A DNA stretch of 64,000 bases from NCBI GenBank assembly GCA_013076295.1, contig RQOL01000482.1:62001-126000 (forward strand), read 5' to 3'. Positions within the stretch are counted from its first letter, which is position 1. Every line of letters starts with the position of its first letter. Positions 44,524 to 57,936 of the stretch are shown here, in pieces. A model generated the notes under the pieces. That model saw only the letters and a program-made list of their open reading frames with translations. It had not been told where the DNA came from and made no database searches. This DNA is from Sanderia malayensis (taxonomy: Eukaryota > Cnidaria > Scyphozoa > Semaeostomeae > Pelagiidae). Both the position numbers and the translations under genes were made by a program.

Positions 44524-45556
44524 AGCATAAGCAGCATTTCAGCATACACAACCACTTCACACAATGCACAGATCACACCAATACTCAGCTTTTAATATTG
44601 TGTGACATTTACCGAGTCCAAAAGGAACATTCCACGTAACTATTGTGTGGTTGGTAAATTTTGTGTGGTTGCTAATTTCATTGATTTTCGAATGATCATT
44701 TTGACCTTATGACATTTTAAAAGAAGTACTTTCAGCTCAAATAGATTGGATTCCAGACAAGAATAATAAAATATATATAAAATATATAAATATATATTAA
44801 TATTTTATATATAAAATATATATAAAATATACATTTTTAATGCGCGTGCGCGTTCGAGGTTTGAAGAGATTGCGCGCGCAAGAGTAATTTTTTCTGAAGA
44901 AAGGCAAAATGCGCACCAAATTTTTTGGCCTTGTGCACACGGCAAAAAGAATGTGCACAGAAGTTCTTCGGTGCGCACTACAAAGTTTCCAGACTGGCAA
45001 CTAACCTTTTCAAAACGGGGTCACTCTTCTGTTCTTATTTCTTCCTTCGTGAAAATTCTTATTCCAAACCAAAAGTGAAAGTCATTAGTCAAGTCAAGTT
45101 GCAACGAACGACATCACATGACACTGGTAGATGCGTGTGCGCAAGAGTTTCCATCGTACCTGGGCAATTAAATGGAAGATCATAATGGAGGTTCACAATG
45201 GAAGATCAAGGGGGGGGTGAAATTAGAACTTCGCTCTATTGTTTCAAAGAAAATCTGCAAACTCCCATTGGCCGATTTCTCATGCATTGACGAGCCTCTG
45301 AACTTTCGTATCGATAGCGTTTAAAGATTTCCGGCTGCTCCACAGTGGAAAACAACTATCAATTCTTTAGCTCAACTAAGCTCAATTCTTTGAAAAAGTC
45401 CAAACTTGCCTATTTTTAGGGTAGGCCAAAGTGGTAGGCAAAAGTGGTAGGCCAAAAGGGGTAGGCCATGATTTGTTCAAACCCTTCAAAAACTTGCGAG
45501 AAAAGAAACCAGAGTCTTTGCAGATTTAACTTTCCAATGCCACCAATGTCTAAACT
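44524..45556. other. No gene seen; AT palindrome and CG-rich patch
   Basis: 44760-44832 is an ATATAT/TTTATATATA run that can fold on itself. 44838-44880 alternates purine and pyrimidine (GCGCGTGCGCG, GCGCGCGC). The repeated phrase GTGGTAGGC lies at 45420-45470. No coding frame is convincing. Confidence 0.5.
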
Positions 45557-47593
45557 ATGAATTTGACACCACTGGATACTACAGATCTTCAATCAGATGA
45601 CATTGCTAAATTACAAACAAACTTTGAACACATTCATACTCTGCTTGATGAGATGAAATTGGGAGATGATATCAATTTCAATCATTTTTGGAGATTTTGC
45701 ATATTTGCGACAGTGATTACATAAAAGCCATACAGTTTTCTTTAAAAAGACGAACCCTCTTTTTGAAATCATCTCACTCAGTACAATTCATTAATACTTC
45801 CCCTTCAGGTCAGAGGTGTTTTTTGCTAAAAAATTTGGAAAAGTTAAGAGCTTCCTGATTCTTCAACAGGGATAGAGTGTGACAATATAATCAAGCGCTA
45901 CAAGAGGAGATCTCGGCAGCTAGAAAATCTTTGCTTAGCTGATTTTGGGGCATGGTATGAAACTGTACCTTGTCGAAAATCTGATACCAACAATGCCCAT
46001 CAGTTATGGTCTGAATGCTTTAATAATAATGTTTTTTTGAAAACCACCAGGATGATATTGTGATTGAGTCTAACCTAAATTCTGCTGGGAAATCATACAA
46101 CTTACCAGGTGGATTAAAAATTGTGGCAAGAATCAAATCAAAAGTACTTCGCTCTGTGCGATATGACAAAAACAAGGATTAAGAGAATTATTACAGGGAG
46201 CAACTTATGTTGTACATGCCCTGGAGGAATGAAGCATGTGACTTAATCCAAGGTTGTCAAACATATGAAGGAAAATTTTACAAAGAAAAATATCCTGTTG
46301 ATAAGCATTCTAATCAGTACTAGAAATGCTCTTCTATTCTTGAAGAAATTGCAGAAAATATGTCATATGATGACTTTAATGAATTGTCATCAGTTGCACC
46401 AAATGCACAACATATTCAAGATCAAGATTTTCAGAGTGGCACTACCGAATGCAAACTGTCTGGCTGTTTTGACCCTGGACCATCTAATAGTGCTCAATAT
46501 GATTTGCTTGACGATACTGGCTGCTTTCTTAATTTCTTGATCTCTTAATAATAACTTAGTTGTCCAAAATAGTCCTGTTATGATTCTGTATGCAGATCGA
46601 AAGTACACTCATTAAATGAAGAGCAACTGCAATTTTGTTACCATATCTTGCATTCAATTAAGTCAGATAAACTACCCATGAGGTTATTTTTGAGTGGTGG
46701 CACTGGAGTAGGCAAAAGCTTTTACCAAATACCATCTATGAAGGACTGAGAAGGTACCTTGACAAATTTTCTGGTGAAAATCCAGATGATATGAAGATCC
46801 TCAAACTTGCACCTAGAGGAAAAGCTGCATTTAAGGTAGGAGGAAATACAATTCATTCTGCTTTCAGTATTCCAGTGAACCAAAATTGCATTCCCCTAGA
46901 CAACGACAAGCTAAACACCATTAGAAATCAATACAAAGCTTTGAAATTTGTTTTTATTGACGAAATCTCAATGTTTGGGTGTCGACTTTTCAATTCTATG
47001 AATCTACGTCTGCAGCAAATAATGGGAAATGAGCAGCCATTTGCTGATTTGAGGCAGAATATCAAAGAAAAGTTGCTTTCCCGGATTCTTGAAGATCCAG
47101 CAAAAACTATGGGTTTGCACTTTCACTTACCTGTAGTTCTTGGAGAAAAATTGGCTGGAGTCTTAATGTTAAAACAGATGATGGTCTCAGAAACAGTGCA
47201 GAGTGTACCAGGCCAAGCATAATTTGGGTGCAATTCAGTGACAGCACAGTTGGTATTCAGCAACGATTTGAGTACAGAGCACTGAAAACAGGGCAGATAG
47301 AAGCATCATGGACACCAATTCTTGAAATCTCAAAGCAATTTGTTCTTCGAAAGGCAGCTCCTTTTTTCTACCGCCATCGTCAGTTTCCACTACGGCCTGC
47401 TGCAGCCAGAACAATACATAGATCTCAGGATGATACTTTACAAAAGGTGGTTGTATATTTCAAACATAGACCTCAAAATCACCGTCACTATGTTGGCATC
47501 AGCAGAGTTGGGAACATTAAGGGTCCATATATTGAAAATCCCAATGAAGAAAAGATAACTGTTAACGAAAGTGTGAAACAAGAAATGAAGTGA
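45557..47593 (+). pseudogene. PIF1-type helicase gene of mobile-element type (broken)
   Basis: The frames give MNLTPLDTTDLQSDDIAKLQ, then SDYIKAIQFSLKRR, a large loss near 45830-45880, NIIKRYKRRSRQLENLCLAD with FGAWYETV, then EQLMLYMPWRNEACDLIQG, YEGKFYKEKYPVDK, LSGGTGVGKSF (Walker A, about 46700), ILKLAPRGKAAFKVGG, TIHSAFSIPVN and VFIDEISM (Walker B, about 46955), and a C-terminal helicase part (RTIHRSQDDTLQKVVVYF and HYVGISRV, about 47400-47520). This order fits PIF1-like helicases associated with eukaryotic mobile elements. Frameshifts occur near 45710, 46050, 46310, 46715 and 47220, so it is inactive. Which element it belonged to cannot be said. Confidence 0.65.
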
Positions 47594-49127
47594 CTTCAAA
47601 CTTTTGCACAATATACATCTTCAGTTCCATCATTATAATTATAACTTCAGTCTCATACATGTTGCTCAGGTACTCACGCACAGTTAGAAGAAGTTAGAAG
47701 CTCACTGAAGTCGATTTTTCAAAATCAGGCAAGTCAATGTTCATCGTTCAAATTTACTTTTTTGTCAATTAAACTTTAATTCCGACATTTTGAGTTTTCG
47801 TAACATTTTCATGCTGGCATGCTGGTAGGTTTCCCTTTTCGTTTGCCTTTGTTGCCAGCCACCTCATGCTTGGCATGCCATTTTTTTTAGCAACTCTTAG
47901 GTTAAGTATTTTAGAATAGCTAAGTCATTTTTATTTCAATTGTACATATCACATTTATTTTTCAGTTTGATCATCATTCACATCAAGTTACAAATAGCTG
48001 CTTTGTTTGACTTTCTTGTGTCACCGCCCGCCAGGTTGGAAAACATGTGTGAATTTGCTTACGCGTAGCTGCAGGCAGCGAGAATGGATGAGGTGCGAGC
48101 TGTGAGTGGATGTAAAACAAGGTGCGAGCTGCGAGCTGATCGACAACAAAATGTCGCATGCCTTTGTCACACCACGTGGTGAGTGTGACGCACCATGAAC
48201 TCGCAAATGGCATTTCGAATTTGGTTATATTTAATTGTTGTATGGTTAGCGTTAGGGACAATAGAAGAATAATTGTCATGATTGTTAAAGGTGCAAAACG
48301 TCAACAATGTGATAAAAGTGTGGAAGCTCTTAAACCGGATAGGTAATGTGTCACTTGATATGTTGTTGAAAATTTATCTGCATGGATACTGAGCAGCAAT
48401 ATTCCTCTCACATGTTCATGGAGTGTCAGTTGGGTGTTGTGTTGGTTGATGAATGAGTTCGAAGTTTAAATTTCTCAAGAGCATGGACAAATGAATATCT
48501 ATTCGTACAAAATGTGAGAAGTAGCTTAGATGTTAGTACTTTATAGTATATTAACAGATAATTAGATTGACTATGTCAGGCAAAGATGGAATTATGAAAT
48601 AAGGTGACACAGATAGAGGGGATACAGAAAGCAAAACTGATGAAAGTTCCAATGAAAATGCATCAAAAAGCTTGAATATGCTTGAATTTGTTTTCCTTAT
48701 GCATTCTTTTAATTATTTTATCTTATATTGGAAATGTTAATATATGAAACAAAACTTAAATGAATGAAATGCTCAACAACATTTGCTGTACAATACATGC
48801 AAAGACTAAATTTTTTAAAATCTCAAAAATCGAAGGGCAAATTACTTTCCAATGCAGCACGTGTGATTTACCACACCTGTACCATTTTGCTTACGAAATG
48901 GTCTGATTTGATATATATATATTTGGCGAAAGCTTAATGACGCTAAATTTTCCATCTTTTAAAGCACAAAATTAATTCAAAATTGTTTGCAGTTTTACTA
49001 GTCGCAAGAGTTTCTACCTTTAAAGTTCAAATGTTTTCATTTTATAGCACAGTGGTGAAAACAGAAAAAACAATCTATTATTAAATCTAAAGTTTGCACG
49101 GACAAGAAACCCTACTATGCAAAGAAT
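47594..49127. other. No gene seen
   Basis: AT-rich intergenic sequence with GGCATGCTGG-type repeats near 47812-47880 and a (GGTGCGAGCTG)-like run near 48090-48140. No domain-bearing frame. Confidence 0.45.
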
Positions 49128-52099
49128 GCCTCGTAAACAAGCAAAAATACTAGACTATTTTAAATGGAATGCCATCTGAGGTAGAAAGACACAGAAAATC
49201 AAAGCAGCATTTGGAAGTCACAATAATGACCGTACTGAGCACCTCATAAGAAGGACTGAACCTGGTCAAGAGTCAGCTATCAAAAGAAGGGACAAAGCGG
49301 CCAGCTGAAAGCCTAGCCAGTGGCGCATCACCTTCAAAGCGAGCTCGAAGAGAAATGGAACACGTGGCAACAACAAGAAAAGACGAAAGTATCCTAGTAA
49401 ACACCACCCAAGATGAAAACACGCGCAAAGACAGCATGGAAGAAGTTGACAATGAATATATTGATATCGATATCAACATCAATGAAGAGGCTAAAAGTAA
49501 GAGTCAAGGCAGTCCCGCATCTGTCAGTCAATGCAAAGGTAAACATAGCTTGAAGAAACACTCCACCAGAATTGTCAGCAAAAGATATTGCGAAAGAAGT
49601 AGTCACTTTAATGGCAGAGATGAAATTAAATGCAGAACAGGAGGAGCAACTGAAGGAACTTTTGGAAAAAATTAAATTGCCAATAATTTTGATGAGTGAA
49701 GAAAAATCGGAAATATAACCGAACTGGTTCATAAAGTGCCCTGTTTGGAGCTGTATTTTGTGAAGTCATGTCTGAATGTGTGCTACGATGTGAGATCTGT
49801 TTTCAATCATTTTGCGGCAAAGAAAGATGGTTCAAAGATTTGTCTCCCCATCAGGTCGCTAGAAAAGAAAATCCATTTGGCCATGGAGATCTCATAACAG
49901 GATTATGGTATAAGAAGAAGAAAACGGAACTGTATCTCAAAGGTGGTAATTCCTCTTGGAGATCCTTGAAAACCCGTGTGAGATCTCACTTGTTGCGTAT
50001 TGCAACCCCGGCTCATGGAAAACAGCATATTCTTGCCATGAAGAAACTAGAGGAAGATAGTGAACGTAAGAAAAATGCACTAGAAATTCCAATGACTCTG
50101 TTGAAGTGTGTGATAACAGATGTAAAGCTCAAAGCAGCTTCAACACACTATGATACACTAGTTACCTTTTTAGACGACTGTGGTGTTAAAATTGGTCAGC
50201 CACAACACAGTAGAAAGCAAGTGTTGTCATTGCTTTTCGCTGCAGAAAAGTACGTTGATCAGCAAACTTCAAATGTCCTCCAGACACAAATTCAATGTAC
50301 TCAAATGCTCCCTCATTTCTTTGGTGTACTGGAGAAAGGGACAGTAAACAGACGCACAAGCCAGGCATCATATATTGTTTTTATTTATAACGGAAAGCAA
50401 CATGCTTTTCCTTTAGATGCTCCACTTGTTTATTCTACATCTGATGAAGAATTTTCTGATGAGGATGACCAGTCAGATGATCAAGTCAGACAAGATTTTG
50501 TCTCAGATCTCCTTGGATTACTGGACATTACTGCTCCCCTTTGCGAGTGTCAATTTCCTGCATTGGAAGGATATTTTATGGGGAAATCGAATGTTATTTT
50601 AGATGGAAGCCATAATAAATAATCTGGAAGAAGTACCACGTTACAAGAAACAGCTAGAAAATATAAAGAACTGCAATTTTCAAGAAGTTCAACTGTTTGA
50701 AGGCTAGTATTTGTTGAACCAGGATAAAATGGTTCATCCAGATCACGATGAGGAAGCCCAATATACCTGGATGGAAAGAACCAATCACAGGAAGAGTTGA
50801 AAGTCAGATGATGATAACGAATTTCCTGAAATAAATGGTGGAAATGCCCCTGATCTTGCAATGAATTTGCTAAATACCATCAAATTAAAGTTGAAGCTTG
50901 ACAAACAAGACCTACTTCGTTATTGTGGGACATCAGCTGCTGGCCCATATCAGGCAAAGCAGTTTGTCTCCACCATACGTGCAGACACGGGATGGCTTGA
51001 TGTACCTGAGGAGTTGCAGTTCTGTCAAACAGTTATTTGGGATGCAACTCACCTGTTAAATCTAACTGCAACAGATATTAGGGGTGGAAATTTGGAACAT
51101 CCAAAGATTTTTCCAATAAATTTATAATGAGAGCTAATGAGTTCAATCACCTGATGGCAAGAGGCAAAGGTTTAGCACATCTTGAACTCAGTGCAAAGAG
51201 CAGTTCAAAAAGAGCTTCTGCCATTGTTCCATTTGCTGCGCAATGTCTTTTGAGCTCTGTAGTTGGACAATGGAAGTCCATTGAAAAAGGATATCAAGTT
51301 TTGCGTAAATCCTTTTCTACCATCCACTCTAATCCAGATGAAGATTTCCCTTTCCAGTATATATATGTTTGGGCAAGATTTTGTCTCAGATCTTCTTGGA
51401 TTACTGGACATCACTGCTCCCCTTTGCGAGTTCATGGTGCTATCACAGAGTGTCAATTTCCTTCATTGGAAGAATATTTTATGGGGAAATCGAATGCTAT
51501 TTTATATGGAAGCCATAATAAATAATCTGGAAGAAGTACCACGTTACAAGAAACAGCTAGAAAATATAAAGAACTGCAATTTTCAAGAAGTTCAACTGTT
51601 TTTGTTGAACCAGGATAAAATGGTTCATCCAGATCACGACGAGGAAGCCCAATATACCTGGATGGAAAGAACATTCAACCAATCACTGGAAGAGTTGAAA
51701 GTATTTGCTGTTGACTTGAAAGTGTCAGCCAAAAATAGGCTAGAAAATGGCACTGCTGAAATTTCAAGACCACTAGCTAAATGTTTTGATTTTGAAGAAA
51801 TGCTTGTAGCTCTTGCAGGAAGGAGCTGCTCTGAAAAGGCCATGCAGTGTGTTGCAGATAAAGCACATTATCTTGCTATGGGAAGAGAGCAGTTTCAAAT
51901 TTGGTTCAAATATGTTATCTCACTTCCTCATGTACAAGAAAAGAAAGACAATTTCGAATTTCTTAATGAAAGATGTTCAGATGTTGTTTTCCACCATTTT
52001 AAAAAATGCTTGTGTGAAATGGTATGGGGAGACCTGAAAAAGTACGGTCTTGCATGCATACAGACATTAAGTGGAAAACATTTAATTTATCACGAGTAG
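49128..52099 (+). pseudogene. Transposase-like protein (possibly hAT-related), rearranged
   Basis: Early frames read MPRKQAKILDYFKWN and a charged region. Then come LRCEICFQSFC (Cys pair), HLLRIATPAHGKQH, SRKQVLSLLFAAEKYVDQQT, TVNRRTSQASYIVFIYNGKQ and HAFPLDAPLVYSTSDEEFSD, followed later by GTSAAGPYQAKQFVSTIRAD, VIWDATHLLNLTATDI, EFNHLMARGKGLAHLEL, DFVSDLLGLLDITAPLCEF and a C-terminal part to the stop at 52097. The order matches a repeated protein family of marine invertebrates that I link only tentatively to hAT transposases. A downstream segment has been copied upstream (50480-50805), which with several frame changes breaks the gene. Confidence 0.45.
50480..50805 (+). repeat. Internal copied segment of the gene (source 51370-51695)
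   Basis: ACAAGATTTTGTCTCAGATC through ATGGAAAGAAC occurs here and 882 bp downstream. The inserted copy is bracketed by AGTCAGATGAT on both sides (50475-50485 and about 50798-50808), like an 11-bp target duplication. The two copies differ by several substitutions and by separate small deletions (20 bp lost here, 11 bp lost downstream). Confidence 0.75.
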
Positions 52100-53785
52100 T
52101 GATAATGATGAGTATAACATTTATGTGATTTTTCAAAATTTATAACCGTACACTTAGCTCCAATAAGTATGGAAACGCCTGATGAAAAATGGCGCCTAGA
52201 AGTGGCCCTAGGCCTGAGAAAGAAAATTTACATAACAATATAAAACTACCAAACCGGTTCTCTTATCATATTCAATTTTTTCTTCTAATGTTCGAATTTT
52301 CATTTGAACATCCAAGTTTATGCGAGATTCATTCAATGCTATTTTATTAAACCTGTAATTATTAACATTTGTTCGCAGAAACTTTGCTAAAAACAGGACG
52401 AGTTGATTTTTTGGAAAATGCAGAAGTACTACGCAAACAACGCAGAGACATGATAGAAAAAACATGTAGGGTAATGAATATTGTGGAAGCAATTTATGCA
52501 TAAGCAACAATTGCAACAATTGCAACAACATAAACGACTGGTAAACGACAAGGAAATTAGTTCCCATTCTCCTGCAGGATTTGCTGTGCGCAAGAACAAG
52601 AACTTCCTCAATTGTTTTCAGACCATGGTCCCCTGTTGATGATTGGGTATGTCACGCAGGCTGATATTATTTCTAATGTCTGCCATGCAGTGCATATCAA
52701 AAAAAGTGTGCATACCTTGTGCCTTGTGCCAGGTTTTATATAGGTGTCTATTAATATTTTCAGACTGTCAAGAAACCGGGTGGTGCAGACTATGTGGGCA
52801 AGCAAATGGGCATCGAAACTATGTATGTAAAAACCATCATCAGTTATTGTATGAAAATATTGTATATATTGCAAGTCCTCCAATAACGCCCCTCCCCCTT
52901 CGAATAAGAGCTCATTTTATCAGCAAAATTGTCCAAAAAGCGCTCCCTCAAAGAAGCGCCCCCTTAGAGGCTCAAAAACTAAACGCCTGGTCACTTATAT
53001 AAGGCTTTACGGTAATAAAATAGCAACGGTTCGTATATTGCAAAATCATGCTGCTGATGATTTGGTGAAGAACTTATCGATAGAAGACGAAACATACAAA
53101 ATATCAGACATGTCTAAGTTTTCCTTGATTTATGAATGACGACCTAGAAAATACTAATTGCTTGTATTCCATAGGCCCAGTGCTGTTGTAGAAGGTGGTT
53201 GAACATCGCTTGCATGAATAAAAACTTGGATGATGACGAGCCGTTCCAATACATATCCTGTGGCAACACACTAATACAGGTAGATATTGCTGCAGAAAAC
53301 TCAGATGGATATCTGCTGAAATTGACGCCATCAATTAAAAAAAGATTCCCTGATAAACTACAAATGGTTGCAAAGGAAACAGCAACCGATGATTAGTACA
53401 TACAAAAAAAAAAGAAGAACAACACCAAGCATTAAACACAAATTAAAAACGATTAAAAATGCAACAAAAGCAAGAGCAAAGCGTTCATCAAAGAATTCAA
53501 AAGAAATAAAGTAGTGAACGCAAAATACATTATTGGTCATCATTGCGATCGACCATTTTACAACAAACACACTGGCAAATACACCCAGGGACGAGAAATT
53601 ATTACTTATGCATCAGCAAAAAATGTCTGCGGTCCACCGAGCCAGAAATTAATGGCTCGATGATTGACATAGACGATGTGAAATCACACATCACAAAAGA
53701 CGACCTTCATAGTTTCCAAAAACAGATTGGCAATTGCAAAAACAGATCACCGATTTGCCGTTTCCTCCAATTGTTCCAATGATAG
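52100..53785. other. Divergent foldback-element end and weak frames
   Basis: 52152-52255 resembles one end of the 11981-13035 element (ACACTTAG, GATGAAAAATGGCG, CTAGAAGTGGC, AGGCCTGAG, AAGAAAATTTACATA). Further on, a frame at 53179-53396 (QCCCRRWLNIACMNKNLDDD then YISC) recalls a PHD-type finger but is too short to call. A low-complexity GCAACAATT run lies at 52500-52530. No complete gene is seen. Confidence 0.45.
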
Positions 53786-55384
53786 GGCGCACTTCGTGCG
53801 CTGCATTCGCTTACGCTCATGCTCCTTTCAACCCCACTTACAATGGGTTTGCACCCTAGGCTCACCTTAGTATTTGCTATTAGTCATGTTTCCAGATAGT
53901 ACACATCACTTTAGGGGGATGTAGAATAAAGTTTGAGACATTGGCCTTGTTTTGACAAAATTAGCCTCGTGTTGGCGATTTTTGCATTGACATGGAATAT
54001 TGCATCATAAGGTGGCAATTGACCTTTGAAAGCACAAAACTTTTTGTGAAGGGACAGTGAAAAGTTGAACAAATGTAAATTGTAACTGTGGGTAGGTTAG
54101 CAGAACAATGGACTTAAATTTTACTAATAAAATAGCATAACAGACGAGCATTAATTTTGTGCAAGTATTGCAGCCGCATGCCAACGATAAAAGTAATACA
54201 CTGTTATTTTACCAGTGTCCCATATACGTCTATTATAATTAGGCAATAACCTGACACAAAAGCTGCTTAAATTACAATGTGATAGAAACTAACATTAACA
54301 GAATTCTTTATCATGAGTTTTTCAAGGTTTGCATTGACATTTCATGCATAGTGTAGTAAATTTTTGTTTCCGTCATTTGACATTTGCATGGTGTGAATAG
54401 CAAGTATTAGTGACATTGACAGCTTCGGTTAAGCACTTCAGTATTTGTTTCACTAAGAATCATAGAGGAAAAAAGGAAGAATTAATAATCAATCAAATGA
54501 CCATATGATTAGTTACAGGATAATAGGACAACATGACAGTTGTGCAGCCATGATGATCAATAGCCCTTGTGGATTACATGGAGGAAGATGTTTGAAATGC
54601 AAAATAAGTGAAAATTATCTTTCCACTGGTCTATGAATACTTCATCCATCATCAATATTGAAGATAAAAATAGTTTCATGGGGATGTCAATATATTTTGC
54701 TTGTGACTGACACATGAAGGCAAAATGAACAGTAAAAAATCTATAAATTGGTAAATACTTCAAGAATCATTTTAAATCCAAGCTAGTACTGGAGGAACAT
54801 GTAGTCAGGGCATAAAACATTTATTTTGGAAGCAAGTAAACTATGAAGGTATAAAATAACTAATCTAAATTTTCGATTTCGTTCCAGTCAGTCAAGTTAG
54901 CATGGCCTCACCCAGATTAAGCTGGTTTAACAACTTGAGGAAATTGGATTGGGAATGAGTTAAAAAGAAGATCTGTATTACCTGTATCATACATTGAAAA
55001 TGTCCCTTGTAAATTTGGAAATAGTTTACCAACTTCAAGTTGTCCTGTTCGATGAGCTTTTTGTGATGCCAAGCCAAGCTGTTTCAAATTCTTATTTGAA
55101 AAGTTAGCGGTGTTACATCATGTGGAGTGTTCTTCATTCATCATGTGGAGTGTTCTGCCACGTTGACAGCATTGTTCAATAGGAATTCATACTCGCGTGG
55201 CACAGAGCAATGATACGGATGTGGTTTGTCTTGTTGTTCATCGTGCGTTTTTACCATTAAGTTTGGTCATAGTAAAAAAAGAAGATTGCCGGTTACATTA
55301 GTTTAAAGCTCGAACACCAACTTCAAGGGGTAACCTTTGTTCGAGGTTTCCTTGTTCATGAAAACTGCAATTTAAATTTGGAAT
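53786..55384 (+). repeat. 1.6-kb dispersed repeat, copy 1
   Basis: Nearly identical and collinear with 57937-59521 over about 1,590 bp. It starts with the GCGCACTTCGTGCGC hairpin unit and ends at TTTAAATTTGGAAT. On the minus strand an open stretch (55077-54980, KQLGLASQKAHRTGQLEVG then a GTAAT donor) could be an old exon. No family is recognised. Confidence 0.9.
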
Positions 55385-55898
55385 ACTACATAATAAGGGG
55401 TCAGCTATATTGTTATAATAAGTAAGTACATGAGTTGATTGGTTGAGAGGGGGTAATCTTATGCTACCTCCTGTTAAAACAACTATGGTTAATGGAGAGA
55501 TTGCAGTTTTCACAGAGAAAAGGAAAGCCATACTCCCATAGGCAATAGCGGAGAGCATGGCAAAGCATACCTCTTTTGATACGGGTGCTACCGAGGACAC
55601 AGATCGTGTTGTTGCTGTTGGCGAACACCCCCGGACACTGGAGTGTTGTGAAAGTGTCCGGATCGTTCTTGGCGGATCGTATTGACTGGAGTCGCGTGGC
55701 AAACCACGAATGTTCAAAGCTTTTAACGGCTTTGCTTTCTGAGTGTTGTGCTGATATCACAACAGGGAACATCACACTGTAGTGTAATGCCGATCCGCTA
55801 GAACTACAATCTGAGCCCCGTACTTTGTGTATGTCATTTTGGTAGACTGACACCCTCTTTGAGCAACGCAATTTATGCTCAAAGGTTTGTGAAGACCT

Positions 55899-57351
55899 TT
55901 ACAGGACTTCTTGGAAGACAATGTTTTTTGTCTTCCTGTGTGTTTCCTCTGGGAGGAATACTTTGAGCCCGTCAAATGATGTTGCTCTGGACATGGCCAC
56001 ATATAACTGACCATGTGTGGACACGGGTTCAGGTAAATACAAACCAACATACCTCAGAGATTGTCCCTCTGCCTTGTTGATAGTAAGGCAGTATGCTAGT
56101 CTGACTGGAAATTGCCGTCGCTTGATGTTGAACCGCATCTCACTGTCCTGTGTTGATAATGTTATTCTGGGAATCATGACCTGCTGGCCTATGTGTTCCT
56201 TCGTGATGATCTCTGCTGTGATCACGTTACGTCAGAGATGGCGTACCATAAGTCTTGTGCCATTGCAAAGGCCTTTCTTTGGATTTAGATTCCTCAGAAG
56301 AATGATTGTTGCACCAACTTTAAACAAAGAGAGTTGGAAATTACAATATGTATTGCATAGTATTATTATATTACTGAAGGAAAATCATGCTTAAAAATTG
56401 CTATCAGTGTGGATGTCAATTCCTGCATACATAATTATTACAGAGGAAGATTATACCTTGAGTCTAAGTCGATGTAACGGCATTCCGTTAGGAGTTAGAT
56501 TGTTGAGAAACTCGATTGGATATGCCGCCTCCTCATCTGGATCCTCTGTTATCACACAGTTTGTGCTGTAGTATGTTCTGTCAGGAGTTTGTAGTCTTTC
56601 CAGAATGATGTCATTGATTTGATGTGAGAAGTCATTCTTTGGGGTAAGACAACAACGTTCTGACATGGTTACAGGATCCAGCATGAGGTGCGACTGTGGT
56701 GTATTAGGCTGGGGATATATGAAGTTGAGCATTTCCTCTTGCGAAGATGTGCATATTTGATGTGGCAAAGTGATATTGTCACGTGCATCATGTTGTTCTT
56801 GTTTGTTGCCGAGCCTTAGAAGCCATTCTGAGAATTCTCTGTAAGATCCATCTTGAACAGCTCTCATGTTCGTGTGCAGGCGATGTTGTCGAAACTGTGG
56901 CCCACAAATCAATGATTTGATATGATTTAAGACTCTGATACGATTTTCTCCCTTGCTGCCTTGGGAACAACAGGTAGAACTTGTCTGAAATCGCCACCAA
57001 GTAACATGAATTTGGCACCAAATGGCTTATTAACTCTTGTGATATATTCCCAAGCAGTCTGTCAACTGTTTGTAATGCCAATGCTGGTATCATTGACGCT
57101 TCATCCCATATGAACAGGGTTGTTTCACGCAACACTTGTGCTCTTCGGCTCTGTCTCTTGACAATGCATCTTGATTCCAGCGTCAATGGTATTGGAATTT
57201 GGAATTGTGAATGTGATGTTCTGCCGTCAATAAGCAGTGTAGCTGCAATTCCTGACCAAGCCATGCACTGAACTTTGTGCCCAGATGCATGAAGATTACG
57301 AACCAATGTGTTGTAGAGAAATGTTTTCCCTGTGCCAGCTGTCACCTGCAT
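55899..57351 (-). pseudogene. Helitron/PIF1-type helicase fragment
   Basis: The minus strand reads AGTGKTFLYNTLVRNL (Walker A, about 57340), CMAWSGIAATLLIDGRTSH, LFIWDEASM (Walker B, about 57110), NMRAVQDGSYREFSEWLLRLG (in part), DPVTMSERCCLTPKN, LNNLTPNGMPLHRLRLKV (56451), then after about 130 bp GATIILLRNLNPKKGLCNGT, and RLAYCLTINKAEGQSLRYVG with THGQLYVAMSRAT (about 55990), stopping at 55899. This is the C-terminal helicase of Helitron-type proteins. The gap near 56330-56450 looks like an intron but does not join cleanly in frame. One frameshift is near 56900. The 5' part is cut by the 0.6-kb repeat at 57350. It sits between the two direct 1.6-kb repeats. Confidence 0.75.
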
Positions 57352-57912
57352 TCCGAATTGTTTCCTTCAACTCTCCAGGGGTCTTTGAAACAATTAGCAG
57401 CTCTTTACAAAGATAAATCAGCTCATAAACACTTTCTGTGCAAAGGAAAAACACGCACGTTGTCTTCTCGAAAAGTACCTGCTGCAACCCCAGGGCAAAT
57501 AATGAGTCGCGCGAAAAGAGCCAATCAAATTGCAGCAAAAGGCAAAACGGGAAGAGCGAATACTTTGTTCCAAAATGGAGTCGGGACGCTAATTTGGAAG
57601 TTTTACCAGCGTAAACCGTTGTTTCTTCATGATAGCACAATTAGTGGAACAATTAATGGAATAACTAAAAAATTTGTTTAAAATAGGCTTCCAAAAAATA
57701 GATAACTTTTGCCTACTTTAGAAACAGAGCCTTTCCATGCAAGTGTCAACCTTTTCCAACCCCATTCAAAAAAGCCTTATTGATCACCGAATTGCCGTTT
57801 CGTCCCATTGTTTTTGTGCGTTTGATCTATTGTTTCGGGTGGAATCTATTGTTTCGGCGTAGTTTCGAGCTCTTGTCACATGACTCCGCAGAATATGTAT
57901 ATTAGACTAGTC
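57350..57912 (+). repeat. 0.6-kb repeat, copy 1
   Basis: Matches 62236-62879 directly and 59522-60160 in reverse. It begins near TTGTTTCCTTCAACTCTCCAG and ends ATTAGACTAG. The CTAG end recalls the CTRR end of Helitrons but could be chance. It is directly followed by a hairpin unit and the 1.6-kb repeat. Confidence 0.85.
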
Positions 57913-57936
57913 AAGTAAAAAAAGCTTAATCTCGTT

